64,000 bases of DNA from Paraburkholderia silviterrae (GCF_004353915.1 NZ_SMRP01000008.1:175324-239323); one strand, 5' to 3'. Positions 34,666-43,970 are shown, counted from the stretch's first letter. Program-made: numbers and translations. The notes: generated from the sequence alone by a model not told the origin.

Positions 34666-35919
34666 ATGAGCACCGAGTCCACTCCCAACAGCGGCGCCAA
34701 AGACGCCTTTCCGGTCACCGACGAAGTCCGTCACGCGCTTGCCGTCACGAAGCGCGGCGTCGACGAACTGCTGATCGAAGAAGAATTCCAGCAAAAGCTT
34801 GCGAAGAGCGCCGCCACTGGCAAGCCGCTGCGCATCAAGCTCGGGCTCGATCCGACCGCGCCCGACATCCACATCGGCCACACGGTCGTGCTCAACAAGA
34901 TGCGCCAGCTTCAGGATCTCGGCCACAACGTGATCTTCCTGATCGGCGACTTCACCTCGCTGATCGGCGACCCGTCGGGCCGCAACGCCACGCGCCCGCC
35001 GCTCACGCGCGAGCAGATCGAGTCGAACGCGAAAACGTATTTCGAGCAGGCCGCGCTCGTGCTCGACCGCGAGAAGACCGAGATCCGCTACAACAGCGAA
35101 TGGTCGATGCCGCTCGGCGCCGACGGCATGATCAAGCTCGCGTCGCGCTACACGGTCGCGCGCATTCTCGAGCGCGAGGACTTCACCAAGCGCTTCCAGG
35201 GCGGCGTGCCGATCTCGATTCACGAATTCCTCTACCCGCTGATGCAGGGCTACGACTCGGTCGCGCTCAATGCCGACCTCGAGCTCGGCGGCACGGACCA
35301 GAAGTTCAACCTGCTCGTGGGCCGCGAGCTGCAGAAGCAGTACGGGCAGGAACAGCAGTGCATTCTCACGATGCCGCTGCTCGAAGGACTCGACGGCGTC
35401 GAGAAGATGTCGAAGTCGAAGAACAACTACGTCGGCATCAGCGAGAAGCCCAACGACATGTTCGGCAAGCTCATGAGCATCTCCGACGTGCTGATGTGGC
35501 GTTACTTCGAACTGCTCTCGTTCCGTCCGATGGCGGAAATCGAAGGCTTCAAGCGCGAAATCGAGGCGGGCCGCAACCCGCGCGATTTCAAGGTGCTGCT
35601 CGCGCAGGAGATCGTCGCGCGCTTCCACTCGCAGGCCGACGCCGGGCGCGCGCTCGAAGACTTCAACCACCGTGCGAAGGGCGGCGTGCCCGACGACATC
35701 CCGTCGGTCACGCTCGCGGGCGCGCCGCTCGCCATCGGCCAGCTGCTCAAGCAGGCGGGGCTCGTGCCCTCCACGAGCGAGGCGCTGCGCAATATCGAGC
35801 AGGGTGGCGTGAAGATCGACGGTGCGACCGTGTCCGACAAGGGACTGAAGGTCGAGCCGGGTGAGTTCATCGTGCAGGTCGGCAAGCGGCGCTTTGCGCG
35901 CGTGACGCTCACCGCGTGA
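34666..35919 (+). CDS. tyrS: Tyrosyl-tRNA synthetase
   Basis: Class I aminoacyl-tRNA synthetase charging tRNA-Tyr. The 417-residue product has the HIGH-type signature (DIHIGH, 67-72), the KMSKS loop (247-251) and a C-terminal S4 RNA-binding domain (about 350-410). The DLELGGTDQKFNLLVGR region binds tyrosine. The sequence resembles the TyrZ-like form common in beta-proteobacteria. ATG 34666; a possible -10 (TAAAAT) lies about 35 bp upstream. dtd and a phosphoglycerate-mutase-like gene follow closely in the same direction. Confidence 0.97.
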   Translation: MSTESTPNSGAKDAFPVTDEVRHALAVTKRGVDELLIEEEFQQKLAKSAATGKPLRIKLGLDPTAPDIHIGHTVVLNKMRQLQDLGHNVIFLIGDFTSLIGDPSGRNATRPPLTREQIESNAKTYFEQAALVLDREKTEIRYNSEWSMPLGADGMIKLASRYTVARILEREDFTKRFQGGVPISIHEFLYPLMQGYDSVALNADLELGGTDQKFNLLVGRELQKQYGQEQQCILTMPLLEGLDGVEKMSKSKNNYVGISEKPNDMFGKLMSISDVLMWRYFELLSFRPMAEIEGFKREIEAGRNPRDFKVLLAQEIVARFHSQADAGRALEDFNHRAKGGVPDDIPSVTLAGAPLAIGQLLKQAGLVPSTSEALRNIEQGGVKIDGATVSDKGLKVEPGEFIVQVGKRRFARVTLTA

Positions 35920-35983
35920 TGACGGTTCGTGTTTTTGCCTGCATGGGCGCGATGCGCGTGTGCGCGCTGAAGGAGCGCACGCG

Positions 35984-36454
35984 ATGATCGCGCTGATTCA
36001 ACGCGTGCGCCGCGCGGAAGTGCGCGTCGCTGATGGCCAAACTGAGCGCGTGACCGGCGCGATTGGCCAGGGCCTGCTCGCGCTCGTCTGCGCGGAGCGC
36101 GGCGACACCGAAGCGAATGCCGACAAGCTGCTCGCGAAGCTGCTGGGCTACCGCGTGTTCAGCGACGCAGCAGGCAAGATGAACCTGCCGGTGCAGAACA
36201 TCGACGGCAACGGCGCGGCCGGCGGCCTGCTGCTGGTCTCGCAGTTCACGCTCGCCGCCGATACCAACAGCGGCCTGCGTCCGAGCTTTACACCTGCGGC
36301 GCCGCCCGACGAGGGACGGCGTCTGTTCGACTACTTCGTCGCCGCCGCGCGAGAAAAGCACCCGATGGTCGAGACCGGCGAGTTCGGCGCTGATATGCAG
36401 GTCTCGCTCGTGAACGACGGCCCCGTCACGTTCTGGCTGCAGGTGCGCAATTAA
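35984..36454 (+). CDS. dtd: D-aminoacyl-tRNA deacylase
   Basis: Removes D-amino acids (notably D-Tyr) mischarged on tRNA, a quality-control partner of TyrS upstream. The 156-residue product has the two DTD active-site motifs: SQFTLAADT (Ser-Gln-Phe-Thr) and the Gly-cisPro motif in NDGPVTFWL. ATG 35984 has AAGGAG upstream, and homologues begin MIALIQRV; the longer frame from 35960 is rejected. Only four bases separate it from the next gene, so the two are probably co-translated. Confidence 0.95.
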   Translation: MIALIQRVRRAEVRVADGQTERVTGAIGQGLLALVCAERGDTEANADKLLAKLLGYRVFSDAAGKMNLPVQNIDGNGAAGGLLLVSQFTLAADTNSGLRPSFTPAAPPDEGRRLFDYFVAAAREKHPMVETGEFGADMQVSLVNDGPVTFWLQVRN

Positions 36455-36457
36455 TCC

Positions 36458-37177
36458 ATGACTACGCAGATTCTCTTCATCCGCCACGGCGAAACGGCCT
36501 GGAACCGCATCAAGCGCATTCAGGGGCACATCGATATTCCGCTTGCGGAGAGCGGCGTCGAGCAGGCTCAATTGCTCGGCGCGCGTTTTGCCCATGAGGC
36601 GCGCGAGGTCCATGAGGTGCATGAGGCGCATGTGGCACGTAAAGGCGCACGCCTCGACGCGATTTGGTCGAGCGACCTGATGCGCGCGCAACAAACCGCG
36701 CAGCCCATTGCTGCTGCGCTCGGGTTGCCGCTTCAGCTCACCGAAGGCCTGCGCGAGCGTAACTACGGCGCCTTCCAGGGCCACGACAGCGACCAGATCG
36801 CCGAACGCTTTCCCGACGAATACGCGCACTGGCAAACGCGCGACCCCGGTTTCGCGCCGCCCGAGGGCGAGTCGCAGCGCGCGTTCTACCACCGCGTGCT
36901 GCACGCGCTGGAGCCAATCCTCGTGAAGCATCCCGAAGGGCGCATCGCCTGCGTTGCACATGGTGGCGTGCTCGATTGCATCTATCGTTTCGCGAACGGG
37001 CTCGCGCTCGACGCGCCGCGTGCCTGGCCGCTTTTCAACACGAGCGTGAACGTCGTCGACTTCGAGCGCGACGGGCCGGTGACGCAAGCGCGGGTGGTCG
37101 CGTGGGGCGACGTCACGCATCTGCCGAGCGTAAGCGCCGACGACAGCTTCAAGCGCACGCCCGAAGCGAGCCGTTAA
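36458..37177 (+). CDS. Histidine phosphatase family protein (GpmB-like)
   Basis: The 239-residue protein belongs to the phosphoglycerate-mutase/histidine-phosphatase family. The catalytic histidine is in the RHGETAWN motif at residues 9-16; further conserved elements are WSSDLMRAQQTA, the GLRERNYGAFQG glutamate region and the second histidine in CVAHGGVLD. Without more specificity markers the substrate (3-phosphoglycerate versus a phosphate monoester) is open. A short insertion after residue 45 is encoded by five 9-bp tandem units (36593-36637: HEA-REV-HEV-HEA-HVA). Overlap-close to dtd. Confidence 0.88.
   Translation: MTTQILFIRHGETAWNRIKRIQGHIDIPLAESGVEQAQLLGARFAHEAREVHEVHEAHVARKGARLDAIWSSDLMRAQQTAQPIAAALGLPLQLTEGLRERNYGAFQGHDSDQIAERFPDEYAHWQTRDPGFAPPEGESQRAFYHRVLHALEPILVKHPEGRIACVAHGGVLDCIYRFANGLALDAPRAWPLFNTSVNVVDFERDGPVTQARVVAWGDVTHLPSVSADDSFKRTPEASR
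36593..36637 (+). repeat. Five-copy 9-bp tandem repeat inside the GpmB-like gene
   Basis: Units related to CATGAGGCG are repeated five times in frame, encoding the charged insertion HEA-REV-HEV-HEA-HVA. Confidence 0.75.
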
Positions 37178-37515
37178 ACGCTGGGCAGTAAAAGTGCCGT
37201 TCGCCGCACGAGCAGCGCTTTTACCGCCTACAGCGTTCGGCCCAGGCGTCAAGTCTCTTACCCGCGACTTTCAACTGCTTTCCAAAGGCCAACCGTAAAA
37301 CGGGTGCGCCTGATACCATTTATCAGACCTTTGCGCTTTGCCACGCTGGTGGGGTGACGGTGCGTATCTTGCAGCGATTCTCAACCATCCTTGCGAGCGC
37401 CGGCCGCGCGTTGAAGAGGGACGCGCGCGCACCACGTGCAGGCGGTGTCGGCGAAGCCGGGGTCATGAAAATCGAAAGGCAGTTTCCAGAAAGAACAAGT
37501 CGCAGGAGATTCTCA
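37178..37515. other. Gene-free region before the Liv-type binding protein
   Basis: The 338-bp gap holds an inverted repeat after the GpmB-like gene (GTAAAAGTGC/GCGCTTTTAC, about 37190-37226, no T-tract) and the dyad at 37310-37326. A reading frame open from 37354 has no ribosome site and is not credited. Confidence 0.4.
37310..37326. promoter_or_regulatory. Dyad CTGATA-N5-TATCAG upstream of the binding-protein gene
   Basis: A perfect 6-5-6 inverted repeat about 190 bp before the CDS start, with the form of a repressor or activator site. The regulator is unknown. Confidence 0.4.
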
Positions 37516-38661
37516 ATGACGTTCAAGCTTCACAAGCTGTTGCCGGTGAGCGCCGCTGTCGTGGCGTTCGCTGCACTGTCGGCCAACGCTGGCGCGGACC
37601 AGGTCGTGAAGATCGGTCACGTGGGCCCGCTCACGGGTGGCTCGGCACACCTCGGCAAGGACAACGAAAACGGCGCGCGTCTCGCGATCGAAGAGATCAA
37701 CGCGAAGGGCCTCACGATCGGCGGCCAGAAGGTCACGCTCGCGCTCGACGGCCAGGACGACGCGGCCGACCCGCGCCAGGCCACCCAGGTGGCGCAGAAG
37801 CTCGTCGACGACAAGGTCGTGGCCGTGATCGGCCACCTGAACTCGGGCGCGTCGATTCCGGCTTCGAAGATCTATAGCGACGCGGGCATCGTGCAGATCT
37901 CGCCCTCGTCGACGAACCCGGCCTATACGCAGCAAGGCTTCAAGACGACCTATCGCGTGGTCGCGACCGATGCGCAGCAAGGCCCCGCGCTCGCCGACTA
38001 CGCCGCGAAAAGCCTGAACGTGAAGACCGTTGCCGTGGTCGACGATTCGACCGCCTATGGCCAGGGCCTCGCGAACGAGTTCGAGAAGACCGCGAAGTCG
38101 CTCGGCATGAAGGTCGTTTCGCACGATGCGACCAACGACAAGGCCGTCGATTTCCGCGCGATCCTCACGAAGATCAAGGGCGAGAACCCGGACGCGATCA
38201 TGTACGGCGGCATGGACGCCACCGGCGGCCCGTTCGCCAAGCAGGCGCGGCAGCTCGGCCTGCGCGCGAAGGTGCTGGCGGGCGACGGCGTGTGCACGGA
38301 AAGCCTCGCGCAGCTCGCGGGCACGGCGGCCGACAACATCGTCTGCTCGCAGGCCGGCATGGCGCTCGAGCGCATGGAAGGCGGCGCGGCGTTCTCGGCG
38401 AAGTACCAGAAGCGCTTTGGCCATCCGGTCGAATACGATGCGCCGTTCACCTACGACGCGGTGTACATCGTCGTCGACGCCATGAAGCGCGCGAGCTCGA
38501 CTGACGCTGCGAAGGTCCTCGCGCAGATCCCGGGCACCGATTACAAAGGCGTGATCGGCGAAACGGTGTTCGATTCGAAGGGCGATCTGAAGCATGGCGT
38601 GATCTCGCTCTACGCCTACAAGGCGGGCAAGAAGACGCTGCTCGACGTGGTGAAGATGTAA
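37516..38661 (+). CDS. Branched-chain amino-acid type ABC transporter binding protein
   Basis: Periplasmic solute-binding protein of the LivJ/LivK (Peripla_BP_6) family, 381 residues, with a signal peptide ending near LSANAGA (about residue 26). Typical motifs: KIGHVGPLTGGSAHLGKDNENGARLA and YSDAGIVQISPSSTNPAYT. ATG 37516 has AGGAGA upstream; the extension to 37354 is not supported. No LivH/M/G/F permease or ATPase genes are adjacent, so it is an orphan binding protein that must use a transporter encoded elsewhere. Substrate (Leu/Ile/Val or another amino acid) is not settled by sequence. Confidence 0.92.
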   Translation: MTFKLHKLLPVSAAVVAFAALSANAGADQVVKIGHVGPLTGGSAHLGKDNENGARLAIEEINAKGLTIGGQKVTLALDGQDDAADPRQATQVAQKLVDDKVVAVIGHLNSGASIPASKIYSDAGIVQISPSSTNPAYTQQGFKTTYRVVATDAQQGPALADYAAKSLNVKTVAVVDDSTAYGQGLANEFEKTAKSLGMKVVSHDATNDKAVDFRAILTKIKGENPDAIMYGGMDATGGPFAKQARQLGLRAKVLAGDGVCTESLAQLAGTAADNIVCSQAGMALERMEGGAAFSAKYQKRFGHPVEYDAPFTYDAVYIVVDAMKRASSTDAAKVLAQIPGTDYKGVIGETVFDSKGDLKHGVISLYAYKAGKKTLLDVVKM

Positions 38662-38700
38662 GAAGCGCCCGGTCTCGCACCGGTCGACGTTTCCTGCCAA

Positions 38701-38744
38701 ACGAAAACGGCCAGCCTGCTCAAGCAGTCTGGCCGTTTTTCGTT
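38701..38744. terminator. Bidirectional terminator after the binding-protein gene
   Basis: AAAACGGCCAG pairs with CTGGCCGTTTT with an inner CTGCTCAAGCAG hairpin. T-runs on both strands suit the convergent DUF2236 gene. Confidence 0.85.
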
Positions 38745-38766
38745 GCGCGCGGGACGAGGAGGGTGT

Positions 38767-39711
38767 TCAGCGCGCCGCAGGGGCGGCCGCACGCCGGCGC
38801 GCGCGCTTCGAGACGCCGTTGACGAGCGCCCAGCGCAACACGGGCGCGACCGCGCGCATGCCCGGCTGCACCATCGCGCGGCGTGCCAGGGCGAAGCGGT
38901 CGAAGCCGAGCATCTGCTGGGCGAACGGCGGCAGGAGATTGATGCCCGCATGGCGCATCAGCGCGCCGGCGGGGCGCATTGCCGGACGCGGCACGGGCGC
39001 TTCCATCAGCACGCGCACGACTTCGCGCGTACGCTCGCTCGCTACGAGCTCGGGCTGCATCGCTTCCAGATACGCGGTGACTTCGGCGCGCGAGCGGGGT
39101 ACTTCGGTTGCGCCCAGCAACTGCGCGATAAGCGCGACCTCGGCGTAGTACTGGTCTTGCGTTTCGCCGGGCAGTGCGGGATTCACGTAGCGCAGATACG
39201 CGGCGAGAAAGCTCGACACCTCGGCCACGTGCACCCAGGTGAGCAACGCGGGATCGCTCGCGCGATAGGGGCGGCCATCGGGGCCGGTGCCCGTCACCGC
39301 GAGGTGGATCGTCTTCACGCGCTCGATGAGTGCGAGCGCGTCTGCGCGGCAGCCGTAGGTGGTGCCGGCAATGAAGGTCGCGGTGCGGCGCAGGCGGCCG
39401 AGAATGTCGGCGCGAAACGTCGAGTGGTCCCACACGCCCGCGAGCGCGAGCGGGTGCAAGGCTTGCAGCAGCAGCGCGCTGATGCCACCCGCCATCATCC
39501 CGGCGAAATCGGCATGCACTTTCCAGCAGACGGTGTCAGGGCCGAAGAGGCCGGGGTCGCCGGGCGGCGACGAGTAGTCGAGCTTCGGGCCGCTGCCCGT
39601 GGTGAGATGCGTGACGTTTTCGGCGAGCGTCATGCGCAGGCGCCGCGCGAGCTGGCCAACGAGGCCAGTCGGCTCGGGAGCGTTGGGAGGCAGGCCGGCG
39701 TGATCGGACAT
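38767..39711 (-). CDS. DUF2236 / MpaB-like oxygenase family protein
   Basis: The 314-residue protein fits the DUF2236 family (related to latex-clearing and MpaB-type heme oxygenases). WKVHADFAGMMAGGISALLLQALHPLALAGVWDHSTF contains the conserved helix expected to hold the heme-binding region, with WVHVAEVSSFLAAYLRY and NLLPPFAQQMLGFDRFALAR further on. No signal peptide is obvious, so it is probably cytosolic or membrane-associated. Substrate is unknown; many members await characterisation. The Arg/Ala-rich C-terminus is low in complexity. It precedes ruvB on the minus strand but is separated by its own start region. Confidence 0.82.
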   Translation of the reverse strand: MSDHAGLPPNAPEPTGLVGQLARRLRMTLAENVTHLTTGSGPKLDYSSPPGDPGLFGPDTVCWKVHADFAGMMAGGISALLLQALHPLALAGVWDHSTFRADILGRLRRTATFIAGTTYGCRADALALIERVKTIHLAVTGTGPDGRPYRASDPALLTWVHVAEVSSFLAAYLRYVNPALPGETQDQYYAEVALIAQLLGATEVPRSRAEVTAYLEAMQPELVASERTREVVRVLMEAPVPRPAMRPAGALMRHAGINLLPPFAQQMLGFDRFALARRAMVQPGMRAVAPVLRWALVNGVSKRARRRAAAPAAR

Positions 39712-39749
39712 CGTGCTTTCGCTCGTGCTGCGTGGCGCCCTGCCGCGCC

Positions 39750-40826
39750 TTACGACGCGTCCGGGGTCCAGTCGCCGCCGGTCGATGCGTCGTCGGGCAC
39801 GGTGAGGCCGAAGTGGCGGTAGGTGAGCTGCGTGGCCACGCGTCCGCGTGGCGTGCGCTGCAGGAAGCCTTGCTGGATCAGGTAGGGCTCCAGCACGTCC
39901 TCGATCGTGTCGCGCTCTTCGCCGATGGCCGCTGCGAGGTTGTCCACGCCCACCGGGCCGCCGTCGAACTTGTGCAGGATCGCTTCGAGCAGCTTGCGGT
40001 CCATCAGGTCGAAGCCCACCGGATCGACGTCCAGCATCTTGAGCGCGGCGTCGGCGACTTGCGCGGTGATTGCGCCGTCGGCCTTCACCTCGGCGTAATC
40101 GCGCACGCGGCGCAGCAGGCGATTGGCGATACGCGGCGTGCCGCGCGAGCGGCGCGCGATTTCGAGCGCGCCGTTGGGATGGATCTGCGCGCCGAGCAGC
40201 GCGGCCGAGCGCTGCACGATGCGCGAGAGCTCGCTCGCGTTGTAGAACTCGAGCCGCGAGACGATGCCGAAGCGGTCGCGCAGCGGATTCGTGAGCATGC
40301 CCGCGCGCGTGGTCGCGCCCACGAGCGTGAACGGCTGCAGGTCGAGCTTCACGCTGCGCGCGGCCGGCCCTTCGCCGATCATGATGTCGATCTGATAGTC
40401 CTCGAGCGCCGGATACAGAATTTCCTCGACGACCGGCGAGAGCCGGTGAATTTCGTCGATGAAGAGCACGTCGTTCGCTTCGAGGTTGGTGAGCAGCGCC
40501 GCAAGGTCGCCCGCGCGTTCGAGCACGGGGCCCGAGGTCTGCCGCAGATTGACCCCCATTTCGCGCGCGATGATGTGCGCGAGGGTGGTCTTGCCGAGGC
40601 CGGGCGGCCCGAACAGCAGGACGTGGTCGAGCGGTTCCGAGCGGCGCTTGGCGGCCTCGATGAAGATTTCGAGCTGCCCGCGCACCTTTTCCTGGCCGAC
40701 GTATTCGTCGAGCTGGCGCGGGCGCAAGGCGCGCTCGAACGCCTCCTCTTTGGACGAGGCCGGCGTGGCGGCGATCACGCGGTTTTCGCCCGCACGGTCT
40801 GCGGCGAGTTTGTCGGTTTCGATCAT
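39750..40826 (-). CDS. ruvB: Holliday junction branch-migration helicase RuvB
   Basis: AAA+ hexameric motor that drives branch migration with RuvA. The 358-residue product has Walker A GPPGLGKTT, Walker B FIDEIHRL, sensor GATTRAGML, and a C-terminal winged helix (about 270-345, LQRTPRGRVATQL). Start ATG 40826. Last gene of the minus-strand purH-ruvC-ruvA-ruvB string, 43 bp after ruvA. Confidence 0.97.
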   Translation of the reverse strand: MIETDKLAADRAGENRVIAATPASSKEEAFERALRPRQLDEYVGQEKVRGQLEIFIEAAKRRSEPLDHVLLFGPPGLGKTTLAHIIAREMGVNLRQTSGPVLERAGDLAALLTNLEANDVLFIDEIHRLSPVVEEILYPALEDYQIDIMIGEGPAARSVKLDLQPFTLVGATTRAGMLTNPLRDRFGIVSRLEFYNASELSRIVQRSAALLGAQIHPNGALEIARRSRGTPRIANRLLRRVRDYAEVKADGAITAQVADAALKMLDVDPVGFDLMDRKLLEAILHKFDGGPVGVDNLAAAIGEERDTIEDVLEPYLIQQGFLQRTPRGRVATQLTYRHFGLTVPDDASTGGDWTPDAS

Positions 40827-40869
40827 GCAGCGATTGTACCGCGCGCCATCGGCCCGGGCGGCGGCGCCG

Positions 40870-41451
40870 TCAAGCCTTCGACAGCACCTTCAGCGCGAGC
40901 TTGATGCCTTCGGAGACGCCCGTGCCGGCTGGCACGCTCTTGATGGCGGCGAGCGCTTCCTTCTCCGAATAGCCGAGCGCGAGCAGCGCGTTGAGGATGT
41001 CGTTCGCGTGATCCGAGGGCGATGCCGCCGCGGCCATCGCGCCCAGGTCGGCGCCGAGCTTGCCCTTGAGTTCGAGCAGCAGGCGCTCGGCGGTTTTCTT
41101 GCCGATGCCGGGCACCCGCGTTAGACGCGCAGAATCCTGCAGCGTCACGGCCTGCGAGAGATCGTGCACGCTCATGCCCGAGAGCACGGCCAGCGCCATG
41201 CGCGCGCCGATGCCGGTGATCTTGAGCAGCTCGCGAAACGTCGCGCGTTCCTGCGCCGTGCCGAAGCCGTAGAGCAGATGCGCGTCCTCTCGCACGATCA
41301 TCTGCGTGAGCAGCACGATCTTTTCGCCGGCCCCGGGCAGGTTGTAGAACGTGCTCATCGGCACGTCGACTTCGTAGCCGACGCCGTTGCAGTCGATGAG
41401 CAGGTGCGGCGGGTTCTTTTCCAGCAATACGCCGGCAATGCGACCGATCAT
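40870..41451 (-). CDS. ruvA: Holliday junction DNA-binding protein RuvA
   Basis: Junction-specific tetramer that loads RuvB. The 193-residue product begins with the OB-fold MIGRIAGVLLEKNPPHLLIDCNGVGYEV, followed by helix-hairpin-helix motifs (GIGARMALAVLSG, VPGIGKKTAERLLLELKGK) and a C-terminal domain III (ALLALGYSEKEALAAIK) that touches RuvB. The upstream frame to 41583 is rejected because homologues start at MIGRI. Located 154 bp after ruvC and 43 bp before ruvB. Confidence 0.97.
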   Translation of the reverse strand: MIGRIAGVLLEKNPPHLLIDCNGVGYEVDVPMSTFYNLPGAGEKIVLLTQMIVREDAHLLYGFGTAQERATFRELLKITGIGARMALAVLSGMSVHDLSQAVTLQDSARLTRVPGIGKKTAERLLLELKGKLGADLGAMAAAASPSDHANDILNALLALGYSEKEALAAIKSVPAGTGVSEGIKLALKVLSKA

Positions 41452-41604
41452 GGCGGATTCAGTGATGAGGGAAAGGGCAGAGTGTAGCGGAGCGCGCCGC
41501 GCCGCGGCGTGCTTTCCGGGCACGTTGGCCTTCTGGCCAGGGGTGTCGTCGTGAAACCCGTTGCGCAGCCAGGTGCGCCGCAAACCGTGCTGCTAACCGT
41601 GCGT

Positions 41605-42147
41605 TTAACCAATCAGGCGTCCGCGCCGCACGCGCAAGCCCTTCTTCGCGAGCGCGGGTGCGATGCCGCCGAGCGTGGCGAGCGCGTCGCCGCTGTGCGC
41701 GTGGCAGATCGCCATGCCGAGCGCGTCGGCGGCGTCGGTGCCGGGCGTGCCCGTGAGCGAGAGCAGGCGCACGACCATCTGCTGCATCTGCTCCTTGGTC
41801 GCGCGGCCATAGCCCACCACGGCCTGCTTCAGTTGCAGCGCGGTGTACTCGGCCACCGGCACGCCGCCCGAAACGAGCCCGCAGATGGCTGCGCCGCGTG
41901 CCTGGCCGAGCAGCAGCGTCGACTGCGGATTGACGTTGACGAAGACTTTTTCGATCGCGGACTGGTCGGGCGCGTGCTGGCGGATCAGCGTGGAGACGCC
42001 TTCGAAGATGGTGCCGAGGCGCGTGGGCAGATCGGCGTCGGCGGTGCGGATGACGCCGCTTGCGACATACGTGAGCTGATGGCCGTGACGCTCGATCACG
42101 CCAAAGCCGGTCACGCGCAAGCCGGGGTCGATGCCGAGAATTCTCAT
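41605..42147 (-). CDS. ruvC: Holliday junction resolvase RuvC
   Basis: Dimeric Mg-dependent endonuclease that cuts Holliday junctions. The 180-residue product shows the RNase H-like fold with catalytic acidic residues: D7 in ILGIDPGLRVTGFG, the glutamate in SAIEKVFVN and the aspartate pair in TDAADALGMAICH. ATG 42145-42147 begins the conserved MRILGIDPG; the longer frame is rejected. Transcribed with ruvA-ruvB. Confidence 0.97.
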   Translation of the reverse strand: MRILGIDPGLRVTGFGVIERHGHQLTYVASGVIRTADADLPTRLGTIFEGVSTLIRQHAPDQSAIEKVFVNVNPQSTLLLGQARGAAICGLVSGGVPVAEYTALQLKQAVVGYGRATKEQMQQMVVRLLSLTGTPGTDAADALGMAICHAHSGDALATLGGIAPALAKKGLRVRRGRLIG

Positions 42148-42322
42148 GAATTGCGGGAAAAACGAATGTGCTTGCGATGGTACAACGAACGACACAGGGC
42201 CTGCGAGCGCTGACTCGCCATGCGCATGGCGCACACGGCAAACAAAAAGCCCGCAGAACGCGTGTCCGGCGGGCTTTGCAGCGAGGCGGCGCAGCGTGCA
42301 GCGCGCACGCCGCACGCGAGGA

Positions 42323-43888
42323 TCAGTGACGGAAGTGGCGGATGCCCGTCATCACCATGGCGATGTTGTGCTCGTCGGCGGCGGCGATCACTTCGTCGTC
42401 ACGCATCGAGCCGCCCGGCTGGATCACGCAGGTCGCGCCCGCGTTGACCACGACGTCGAGGCCGTCACGGAACGGGAAGAACGCATCCGAGGCGACTGCC
42501 GTGCCCGCGAGCTTCAGGCCCGCGTTCTCTGCCTTGATGCTGGCGATGCGCGCCGAGTCCACGCGGCTCATCTGGCCCGCGCCCACGCCCATCGTCATGC
42601 CGTTGGCGCAGAACACGATGGCATTGGACTTCACGAACTTCGCGACGCGCCATGCGAACAGCAGGTCGTCCATTTCCTTGGGCGTCGGGTGGCGCTTCGT
42701 GACCACGCGCAGCTCGTGCGGCTGCACGTTCTTCGCGTCGAGCGACTGCACCAGCAGGCCGCCGCCCACGCGCTTCAGATCGAACGCGTTATGGCCTTCG
42801 CCCAGCGCGATTTCGAGCAGACGCACGTTTTGCTTCGCCGCGAACACGGCCTTGGCGGCGTCCGAGAACGACGGGGCGATCAGCACTTCGACGAACTGCT
42901 TCGCCACGGCTTGTGCCGCCGCTTCGTCCACTTCGCGGTTGAACGCGATGATGCCGCCGAACGCCGAGGTCGGATCGGTCTGAAACGCCTTCGAGTACGC
43001 TTCGTGCGCGTTCGCGCCGATCGCCACGCCGCACGGATTCGCGTGCTTGATGATCACGCAGGCCGGCGCGTCGAAGGTCTTCACGCATTCCCATGCCGCG
43101 TCCGAGTCGGCGATGTTGTTGTACGAGAGCTCCTTGCCCTGGATCTGCTTGTAGTTGGCGAGCGCGCCGGCGGGCGTTTGCAGGTCGCGGTAGAACGCGG
43201 CGCTCTGGTGCGGGTTCTCGCCGTAGCGCAGGTCCTGGACCTTGTCGAACGCGAGGTTCAGCACGGCCGGGTAAGTGTTGCGCGCCTTGTGATCGAGCTC
43301 TTCAGTGAGGCTCGTGAGGTAGTTCGTGATCGCGCCGTCGTACTGCGCCGTGTGCGAGAACACCTTGGTCGCGAGGCGAAAGTTGGTGGCGTAGCTCACG
43401 GTGTTGCCGCTCGCGCGCATCTCTTCGAGCACCTTTGCGTAGTCGGCCGGATCGACCACGACGGTCACGTCGCGATGGTTCTTCGCCGCCGAGCGCAGCA
43501 TGGTCGGGCCGCCGATGTCGATGTTCTCGATCGCGTCTTCCAGCGTGCACTCGTCCTTCGACACCGTCTGGACGAACGGGTAGAGGTTCACGACCAGCAG
43601 GTCGATCGTCGGGATGTCGTGCTTTTCGAGCGCGGCCATGTGCTCGGGCAGGTCGCGGCGCGCGAGGATGCCGCCGTGGACCTTCGGGTGCAGCGTCTTC
43701 ACGCGCCCATCGAGCATTTCCGGGAAGCCGGTGTAGTCGGCCACTTCGGTGACGGGAAGGCCCGCGTCCGCGAGCAGTTTCGCGGTGCCGCCGGTCGACA
43801 GGATCTTGACGCCGAGGTCCGACAGCGATTTCGCGAAATCGACGATACCGGCCTTGTCGGAAACGGAGATGAGCGCTTGCTTGATCAT
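42323..43888 (-). CDS. purH: Bifunctional AICAR formyltransferase/IMP cyclohydrolase
   Basis: Last two steps of IMP synthesis: formylation of AICAR by 10-formyl-THF, then ring closure. The 521-residue product has the N-terminal MGS-like cyclohydrolase domain (ALISVSDKAGIVDFAKSL, ILSTGGTAKLL) and a C-terminal AICARFT domain (ACVIIKHANPCGVA, GGLLVQSLDAKN, and the C-terminal DGLDVVVNAGATCVIQPGGSMRD). Start ATG 43886-43888. It uses AICAR made by PurB. It follows fis by 82 bp and precedes ruvC. Confidence 0.97.
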   Translation of the reverse strand: MIKQALISVSDKAGIVDFAKSLSDLGVKILSTGGTAKLLADAGLPVTEVADYTGFPEMLDGRVKTLHPKVHGGILARRDLPEHMAALEKHDIPTIDLLVVNLYPFVQTVSKDECTLEDAIENIDIGGPTMLRSAAKNHRDVTVVVDPADYAKVLEEMRASGNTVSYATNFRLATKVFSHTAQYDGAITNYLTSLTEELDHKARNTYPAVLNLAFDKVQDLRYGENPHQSAAFYRDLQTPAGALANYKQIQGKELSYNNIADSDAAWECVKTFDAPACVIIKHANPCGVAIGANAHEAYSKAFQTDPTSAFGGIIAFNREVDEAAAQAVAKQFVEVLIAPSFSDAAKAVFAAKQNVRLLEIALGEGHNAFDLKRVGGGLLVQSLDAKNVQPHELRVVTKRHPTPKEMDDLLFAWRVAKFVKSNAIVFCANGMTMGVGAGQMSRVDSARIASIKAENAGLKLAGTAVASDAFFPFRDGLDVVVNAGATCVIQPGGSMRDDEVIAAADEHNIAMVMTGIRHFRH

Positions 43889-43970
43889 GATGGGGGAGAA
43901 GTTGCCGAGGGATCGAGGAGTCCGCGCCAGAAGCCCAGTGCCAGTAAGGTGCGAAGAGCGGCGACGGCCG

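Noticed and set aside
37354..37515. N-terminal extension of the Liv-type binding protein
   Set aside because: The extension would put 54 basic residues before a normal signal peptide, and the ATG at 37516 has a good ribosome site.
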